A stretch of DNA of 64,000 bases from Cinnamomum chago. Its lineage: Eukaryota; Streptophyta; Magnoliopsida; Laurales; Lauraceae. Positions 57,048 to 64,000 of the stretch are shown here, piece by piece. The stretch covers positions 67,117,501 through 67,181,500 of the forward strand of contig CP142458.1 in assembly GCA_038049695.1 (NCBI GenBank). The letters are read 5' to 3'. The notes beneath the pieces are model-generated. The model worked only from the letters and a program-made list of their open reading frames with translations, made no database searches and was not told the DNA's origin. How positions within the stretch are numbered: position 1 is the first letter of the stretch; each line of letters begins with the position of its first letter. The position numbers and the translations under genes were made by a program.

Positions 57048-58009
57048 TAAAGTATCCATACCTAAAATAGGCATTTAGCCAAATAACATGTTACATAATA
57101 ATATATTCCTTAAAACAGGGCCTTTTTCAAGTAACTGGGGCCCATCAGCCAATCAGCTAAGATCTTTCCAATCATCAGGTGGGCCACATCAGTCCATAAA
57201 CCTGAAAAAAATGATACCCGCAGAGGGACATGATAAGAGACACTCACAGGATCTTAATTTGTCAATTAACATAGGGATTCCTTATGTTCATACATGTACT
57301 ACAATTGTAATAAAATATGAGAAACAGAAGATACCTAAAACTTGTTTATTTATTTGATCTAATTGATGTGCCAAATGTGGGCCCCTCTCTATTGATAATG
57401 TATTTGATTAAGTGAAAATAAGGATAATTACATATTTCAAGCATGTAAACCCAAATACCCAATAGCACATTCATTACTGATATTTTGACCCCTTCATTGT
57501 TTTAAAACCATACTGAATGATCAAAGATAAGAGTCAGTCAAGTAAGGTTTCATTGACTTTAGTTTTATCAGAATTGTCTGATCAATGTGAATACTGACTA
57601 TTTAGCCTATCCAACTTAGGAATCTCTAAGATCAATGGTTTGGGTCTCCTGCATATGTACCATATCATCATTGTAGAAGCATCATTACAGTTATTTGGAT
57701 TTGTTCAGACATCAACATATATGCTACTGCAGCCTCTTGCCTTTAGCACTACAACAAAAAATTGATCTCTAATTGTTTGAGTGGAGGAGAGGTGCCTCAC
57801 CATTGAGCTACACATTGACCGGCAATAATTTGGAGTCAGATTTATGGATTTTGCTTTTTTCATTTAACCGTATCTAATCCAATTCCTGGAATGCTCCTAA
57901 AATCATTTTAGTTTTCTTAAAATCTCATTTGAAGTCTTTATTGGTTTTCATTCTTCTTTTTTGAATTTCTTATCCTTTAATACATCAAATATGAGTTGCT
58001 TTTGAGGCC
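57048..58009. other. Intergenic DNA, no gene seen
   Basis: A single CACTACAACAAAAAATTGAT at 57748 looks like a CACTA-type terminus, but no partner end was found. Confidence 0.4.
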
Positions 58010-58885
58010 TTGTTCTTTCCAGGCCTAGCCATGCCGGCCTGTGAAGTTCTTCGGGTCATGTTGTGCGGGCCTAAGTTGGCTAGGGGTCGGCCCAGCACGG
58101 CTGCCGGTCATGCCATGTTGGGTCGTGTCGTGCGAGCGGGCCGAGCTGGCCTGCGGGGTGTTCTATCTTATCAAGTTTTTTTTTCCCCCTAATTTACTGC
58201 ATTATTGTGTCTCTATGTAACAGAGTCTTGTAAATCAAACACAACTTTTAAAAATAGCCAGATGGGTTTGCTTCATAGGACTTGAGCTGTCCAGCCTTGC
58301 TGTCTATTGATGTATGCAATAGCCCAATGGGCCATCTTATTATGGGTGTTGGCTGTTGAGTATACTGGTTAGGTGGGCAATAGACCTGTAGGGAGAGTTT
58401 AAGCACAATAAAGAGAGAGGACCAGTAGGAGCTGGTTGTGCCTATAGGTCAAAGACTGAAAAGACCTGTTTGGTCTCTGTTTCATGGACAGACTGGTAGT
58501 TCTTATATATAGAAAAGTCCAATAATGACAAACCAGTCTAGATGTAACAGTGGGAATAATAAAGAGGACAAAAGAAAGAGAGGAGTAAAAGAGAAAAGAA
58601 GTGAAACTGGGTGGGTAAAGCATTGATGGGCCTTCTTTTCGTTTGTGCGGGTTGTCTTCCCGAATTTGTGTGAGGGCTTTCTTTTCGGCTCCAATCTCTT
58701 ATCTGGATTACCAAGGACAAAAGATTGATGGGCCTGGCCTATGGGTTGAATGTAAACAACATGGATGGCCCAACCGGGCCTAGCCGTGTTTGGCCATGGC
58801 AGTGCTGTGCCTGACCGTACGACTGGCTCCCTGGCCCAGCCCAGCCTGGCCGGTCAACGTGCTGGGCCTGGGTGGCCAGGCCCAT
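58010..58885. repeat. Two GC-rich blocks of GGCC/GGGCC words with an AT-rich middle
   Basis: 58018-58165 and 58735-58885 are both built from GGCCTAGCC, GGCCGAGC, GGCCCAGCC and GTGCTGGGCC words. They flank an AT-rich interval, the layout of the other hAT MITEs here, but no TIR pair or target duplication could be fixed. Confidence 0.45.
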
Positions 58886-59696
58886 TTTTCATTAATATAA
58901 TTACTTACTTTCCTCAAATAATCCAATGACAACATGTCCAAATTTCATGATGGAAAAACATTGTTCGATCTGAAATATCACTTCAAATGAAAAGTAGATA
59001 AGGTTTGAATCAAGCCACATGGTGAATATGGGTTGTTATGAGAGTTCTGACTTGGTCAACCTGCTGAAAATGGTTTGACATGAAGGGTTGACTCGGTTAC
59101 CATTAAGGAAATGGCCTGGGTTCAGAATGGTGAAAACTGGCTTAATTACAGTCATTAAATGGTGGACTATGGGCCAAAATGGGCTTGGGAGGGCCGGCCA
59201 TGGGCCAATATGGGCCAGACCATGTGGGTCCACCATCATGGGCATCCCATGAGTGTTGGGTGGTAATTAGGCCTAACATGACAATATTTTTTTTAACCTT
59301 CCAAAGTTGTCAATTAAAATGGATGGTCTAACAATGAAAGCCACACGTCTAAGTTGAATAAATAACATGAAATGGTTGGGAGAGAGATTTTCTCCTAGGT
59401 CCAGTTCTAAGGGACTCACTTGGGGCCACCCTTGTCAATATGCCTCCTTCACACTCACTAATCAACCCCCACCATATAGGAAAAAAGATATCCCCTATAT
59501 GATCTGAGAACAAGCTCCAATTGGAAACTCATTGAACCTCTAGTCACTATTGGATTAAATCTGAGAAAGGAAAAGAAAATTATAGCTAAAAGACTCTAGA
59601 AATTAAGACCATCAAATCAAAGATTAGTATAATGTGATTGGGCCCAATTTTCATCTTAAGCTTCTCCATGATGAGACCTTTAAAGTATACCATCCT
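58886..59696. other. Intergenic DNA, no gene seen
   Basis: 59160-59260 is again rich in GGGCCAAAATGGG and GGGCCAATATGGG words. No gene. Confidence 0.4.
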
Positions 59697-59891
59697 CAAG
59701 TGCGGCTCCTTACCTGAGTGGCATGGGGCTTCAGTTCTTACCTAACTGCCTAGAATTCGAACCCCAAGTACGTCACCTCTTCCTACTTGTACAGACTCGT
59801 TTTCCACTTGTGCAGGCCTCCTTCCCGTGTGTATGCAGGCTCTTTTTTGGGTCTCATCCCTCTTGGTGGGGTACCAAAAAATGAAAAAAAG
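59697..59891 (+). mobile_element. tRNA-derived SINE, family 2
   Basis: The A-box-like TACCTGAGTGGCATGGGGC (59711-59729) is followed by a B-box-like GAATTCGAACCCC (59753-59765). The body ends GGTGGGGTACC followed by an A-rich tail (59875-59890). The order and tail are those of a plant SINE. The sequence differs from family 1. Confidence 0.65.
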
Positions 59892-61199
59892 TATGCCGTC
59901 CTCCATTTGGTGAAAATTCCTAAATGGTAGGTTTGTTCAATGGATGTATTTTTGCTTTATACTTCAAACAATGAGGCCCATGTTCTGGAGATATGGGCTG
60001 GCCACTTGTTTTCCTCATCTACTGTTTATAAATGACTCAATATACAAACATTTAATTGGCTTGTGTGTACGAGTAACATGAGAGTCTCTCTCAATAATTA
60101 ATTATATAAAGTACGTACAATATAAGCTCAAATAATATAAGCAAACGAAGAAGAACAGTTAATCTAACTCGCATCAAGATTATATGAACTGTTATTTTCA
60201 ATTACACACATGAACTGATCTGTCAATGACATATGCTAGATTTGTTTTCAACCCTACATACAGACTTAATATTTAATCTTCTTTTCTGCTTTACAGTAAT
60301 ACAGTCTTGTCTCTTGGCTGAAATCTCAATCTCTCTCTCATTCATTTAACTTGTTTGCGTCTCACCTTTGTGATATCCCACTCATATTATATGCATCCCT
60401 GCATTCCTACGTTTAATAAATGACTCACTTTTCACCCCACTCACATGATTTGTACTATTGAATTGATATGCAATGAAGTATGATAAACCTGATGGTGCTG
60501 TATAATATGATCCTCTTTCTAATAAAGAAAAAGTTAGCTCCAAGCCTACATATGAGTAAATCAGTTTGAAGCTGCTGTGAGAATCATAAAGACAAAAAGC
60601 ATAAGATGCTTCCTCCTTATCCTTAACACTTTGGGCCATATATCATTCGATCCATAGAGGATGGTCCAAAGAAGAAAGAATTCTAATCAAAGAGTTTTTA
60701 ACCATTCAATTTTGTTTATTAAATCACAAAAAAAAAAGAAAAAGAAAAAGATCTAGGGCATCACTCTTATGTCAACTCATCAAAATAACAATGATCCAAA
60801 TTTAGTAGACTTGAGGACCATAAATTTAGTATTTAGGAATTAGGGTTGTTCTATTTGGAGGTTCACCTATACTAGGTGTTGTGTTCTTGACAGTTGTGAG
60901 TGGCGTATTTGCTTGTTTTAAGGTTTTAATCAATGCATGGAAAGGCAAAAAGAAAGAGAGTGCATGGCATAGAGTAGAAGGGTTGGTAGATGTCAATTCC
61001 AAGATAATCTTGCTTTAACAAGTTTTCACCAAAAGGGACTTGATTATAATGGAGGTTGAGAGTGGAGTAGTTTTGTCTCTTAAATGTACAAAACCTACCT
61101 TTTAAAATCTTATGTCCTTTTATGGGGTCTATCTTGTTTCACCAATCTGGATCGAGCATACACATGGTAGGTAGTGTTAAGTTATGAATTAGGTGAAAG

Positions 61200-61202
<3 letters not shown>
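59892..61202. other. AT-rich intergenic DNA, no gene seen
   Basis: No gene recognised. The A-rich stretch 60728-60750 is low complexity. Confidence 0.45.
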
Positions 61203-61254
<52 letters not shown>

Positions 61255-61293
61255 AGGTGAAAGATCCTCTCTCTCTCTCTCTCTCTCTCTCTC
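61203..61293. repeat. Duplicated (TC)n microsatellite
   Basis: Two (TC)n tracts (61203-61250 and 61266-61293) are each preceded by TTAGGTGAAAGATCC. A third diverged leader TTAGGTGAAAAATC follows at 61308, so the flank was duplicated together with the tract. Confidence 0.93.
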
Positions 61294-62464
61294 ATGAACA
61301 CACACAATTAGGTGAAAAATCTCAGACATTTTTGTGTTAGTTGTTCCAGGTTCAAGACTTCATTATTCCCTGTCCCTTCTGTGAATCACATCCTAATTTA
61401 TTTTCTGTTTGTAAGACTCTTTTTTTTTTTTGGTAAAAGTTTGTAAGACTTATGGATCAGTTACATTTAAAATGTATGTTCCCAACTGGGGTGGGCCATG
61501 CAACACGGATCACTACATATTGTGGCTAGGATCTATCATTAGATATTCTGTGAAACGACCATAGAGAGTGTCTCAGAATAGATATCAAGATCTTGGATCC
61601 TGAGCTGTAGTCTCCACATGTAGAAACTTAATTTAAACTAGAGGAAATGTACGTCTTTGTAGTTACATGCCAAAAGTATGTATACATTAATTAGTTTATT
61701 TAAAGGGTTTTGACATATATATTAGTCCTCTTTAAACCTAGTTTCTCAATTTTATAACTAAAATTCAGATTATGTTGTCAAAGTCGGTTGACTCAGGTCA
61801 ATATTTTTTTAAAACCTTTTTGCCCAATTCCCATAATATCATTGGATCAGTGTACGTCACAAAAATGATAAATTCCAAGGTATCATGGGGTTGTCCATGA
61901 TATCATGGTTTTTATGCAGTAGCCGAGGGAAAAAAACTCTGAATGATAGAACTTCAGAAATGGCGGTCAAGTTTGTCTTTACTCTCCACAATGTCATTTT
62001 TCATGTTTGATAAAGAATGAATTCACTTACTAGTTGCAGAAAGTATATGATACATAAACTAGTAAATCCCAAGATATCATGGGATGTGTGCAAGATAGTT
62101 AAAAACATAATGTTTACGGGAATCAGTTGACTTTGGTGACATTAATTGAATTCTGATAATGAAATTGAGAAAATTAGATGTAAAGAGAACTAATATGTCA
62201 AAATCCCTTTACTCAGTAAGTGCGAGATTTAGGGAAAGCATAATGTAGTATCGATGTTTGTGCAAGTGTGTAGAGGCATTCAAGACCATGAACGCCATGA
62301 GTTGGTGAACGAGGAACCATGCTATGGAAAGAGCTAATGTACATGAAAAAGGATCTCCCGTGGGGCCACCCTTGCCCAAGCACCATCCTTGAGCACCACT
62401 TATAAAAACTCCTTTGCGGGGCCCACTTGGCCTAGCCAAATATGGGGAAGCAACGATCTATCCT
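61294..62464. other. Intergenic DNA, no gene seen
   Basis: GGTATCATGGG and GATATCATGGG words recur at 61878, 61909 and 62075, otherwise nothing recognised. Confidence 0.4.
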
Positions 62465-63303
62465 TGTATATATAATCATATGCAGCTACTACGGTTGAAC
62501 AGAACTGGACCGCAGACTGGACCGGACCGCAAAACCAGACCGGACCGGATCGGATTTGTGGTCTTTACAGCACAAATCCGGTCCGGTTCCAACCGGATTT
62601 GAAAGACCGGTTATATCCGGTCCGGTCCAGACCTTTTAAAAACCGGTCTGGACCGAACCGGACGGGATTAATAATAAATATTTTTTTTAAATTTTTTTAA
62701 TACAAAACTTTAAGTATATAAAATTCCTAAGTCAAATACCCTAGTGAAATTGAAGATCTGGCTTCTTACATCTGGAAAAAGAGGCAGGAAATAGGCTGAA
62801 AATGAAAAAAATAAAATAAAAACTTAGGAAAAAAAAAAAACAAATGAAACCGGTCCGGACCACTTAAGTGGTCCAGACCGGACCGTTTTGGACCGGTCCG
62901 GTCCTCTCATTTAAGCCGGACAGGAAATCCGGTTGTGCAGCCCTAGCAGCTACCCCTCGCCATATTATAGCGAGGGCAACATAGTGGGGCTGACTTGATG
63001 ATCCATCCAAACCATCCACTCACACGAAATCCCTTGAATTACACTGGATCCATTGAGTTTTCACTGATCCAAATGGACATGGCCCTTTGATAGAGTGTCT
63101 TTTTTTTTTCTTTAATATAAAGTTGTTAAATTCGTGAGCCATGGATCAAGGGAATACTAGCATGGGATTGACCCCAAATTTGATATATGGCCTCATCCAA
63201 AATGTCTCTTTCCATTCCCCCACAGTCGAGTGATTAGTGGATCCCCAAATGAGCCCCATCAAGTTTGTCTCTCACCATATGGTGAGGGATGGATGCACAT
63301 AAT
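62465..63303. mobile_element. Fold-back element E10 (family A with long core), split by a hAT MITE
   Basis: The right end CTCACCATATGGTGAGGGAT then GGATGCACAT is the reverse complement of the left end of E3. The left inner part CTCGCCATATTATAGCGAGG, then GCAACATAGTGGGG, matches the reverse complement of the E3 right end. The core (GTTAAATTCGTGAGCCATGG, then ATCAAGGGAAT) is the inverted E3 core. A TA tract (62467-62474) lies at the left flank. The hAT element at 62490-62945 interrupts the left subterminal region. Confidence 0.7.
62490..62945. mobile_element. Non-autonomous hAT MITE with perfect 8-bp target duplication
   Basis: The ends are TACGGTTGAACAGAACTGG and, reverse-complemented, TAGGGCTGCACAACCGGATT. 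The flanking GCAGCTAC is identical at 62482-62489 and 62946-62953. The interior is dominated by CCGGTCCGG/GGACCGGAC words around an AT-rich centre, so it has no coding capacity. Confidence 0.92.
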
Positions 63304-63581
63304 ATAACAAAGTTATGATTAGATGAGATCAATTAAGTTAGAGAGATTGACCATCGGTGAGCGGGTGACTATGAATCGACTCGAACTTTATTAAAAATTG
63401 GCACCCTTGTGGAATATGAAGGGCGTAAATGGGGCTTACACCAATTCAAGCAGAGGTACACACTACATAGCGTCCGAGTATTTTTTCAAAAAAAAAAAAA
63501 AAAAAGGCCCATCCTATTTGGATCCACTGGGTTGCATGATTATCATGGATGTCCATTAAATGGAAAGATGTATATGAAACC

Positions 63582-63625
<44 letters not shown>

Positions 63626-64000
63626 AAATTCTGACTCCATAAGATCATCCTTAACCTTTGCTCCATGACCCTCAAGATGGACTCCATGGCAAAAAAAATA
63701 AAAGATAGAAGAAGGAGCATTTTTAAAATGGGGTGTTTAGGAGAATTCCTATATCTATAATTATATTGATTTTTCCATATTTCTATTGAAGAAGACAGAA
63801 GTAAAGGAGGTGGGTGGTTGGGTGGCCCACGGCCCGACCACATAGGGAGGTCAAAGCCCGAGCCGTTCGGCGACCGCAGCGCGGTCGTCTCAGACTACAA
63901 GGTAACAAAGTAAAGAAAACCCCCCTAACTTTTTCCTTACGCGTCTTAACTCTCACTTCCATAAAAATTATTAAAACAAAGTTGAAGAAAACCACATCCC
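63304..64000. other. Intergenic DNA to window end, with a (TA)n tract
   Basis: (TA)n of about 40 bp at 63582-63622 and an A-run at 63489-63505. The tail 63820-63900 is GC-richer with no gene recognised. Open frames here arise from the TA repeat. Confidence 0.5.

Noticed and set aside
57748-57767. CACTACAACAAAAAATTGAT as a CACTA transposon end
   Set aside because: No inverted partner end with TAGTG and no subterminal repeats nearby; probably chance or a lone remnant.

Overview
The window is nuclear DNA of a flowering plant. The evidence is spliceosomal introns in the transposon genes, a canonical plant histone H4, a plant-only endocytic adaptor gene (TML of the TPLATE complex), a tau-class glutathione S-transferase relic, and dense PIF/Harbinger, hAT, RTE-LINE, SINE and LTR-retrotransposon debris. 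The mix of RTE LINEs, hAT and Harbinger elements would fit a magnoliid or an early-diverging eudicot. That placement is a guess, and no species can be named.

Only three ordinary host genes are well supported: histone H4 (13962-14273, +), TML (23719-25662, +) and an uncharacterised plant gene resembling the DUF1645 family (43098-43880, -). They are separate single-exon genes with no operon-like relation. A decayed exon of a tau GST lies at 22676-23026. Almost everything else is mobile DNA.

Layout. 0-2.4 kb: a hAT MITE with a diverged 8-bp target duplication, then a tandem duplication carrying a SINE-like unit. 2.37-7.31 kb: a full-length PIF/Harbinger element with TIRs and a TAA target duplication; both of its genes are broken. 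About 7.3-12.2 kb: a second Harbinger element of another subfamily with an apparently intact four-exon transposase and a broken Myb/SANT partner. 13.0-14.3 kb: a hAT MITE with a perfect 8-bp target duplication directly upstream of H4. 14.6-22.1 kb: tandem repeats and a region with exon-like pieces. 22.7-27.6 kb: GST relic, TML and a solo LTR with a perfect 5-bp target duplication. 30-36 kb: a mosaic of RTE LINE pieces on both strands, interrupted by MITEs. 36-43 kb: degenerate repeats. 43-46 kb: the DUF1645-like gene, a polypurine-armed fold-back and a Tourist-like MITE with a TTA duplication.

47.4-51.1 kb is the most unusual stretch. It is a head-to-tail chain of fold-back elements from several families. 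Nearly every junction is a (TA)n microsatellite, and each element end carries its own short palindrome. A related element near 62.5-63.3 kb has been split by a hAT MITE with a perfect target duplication. 52-60 kb holds a second LTR, a 120-bp perfect-type hairpin, two tRNA-like SINEs and further hAT-like repeats.

Six premature stops in three unrelated pseudogenes (two Myb/SANT genes and the GST relic) fall on what should be tryptophan codons. This fits G-to-A decay of silenced copies.
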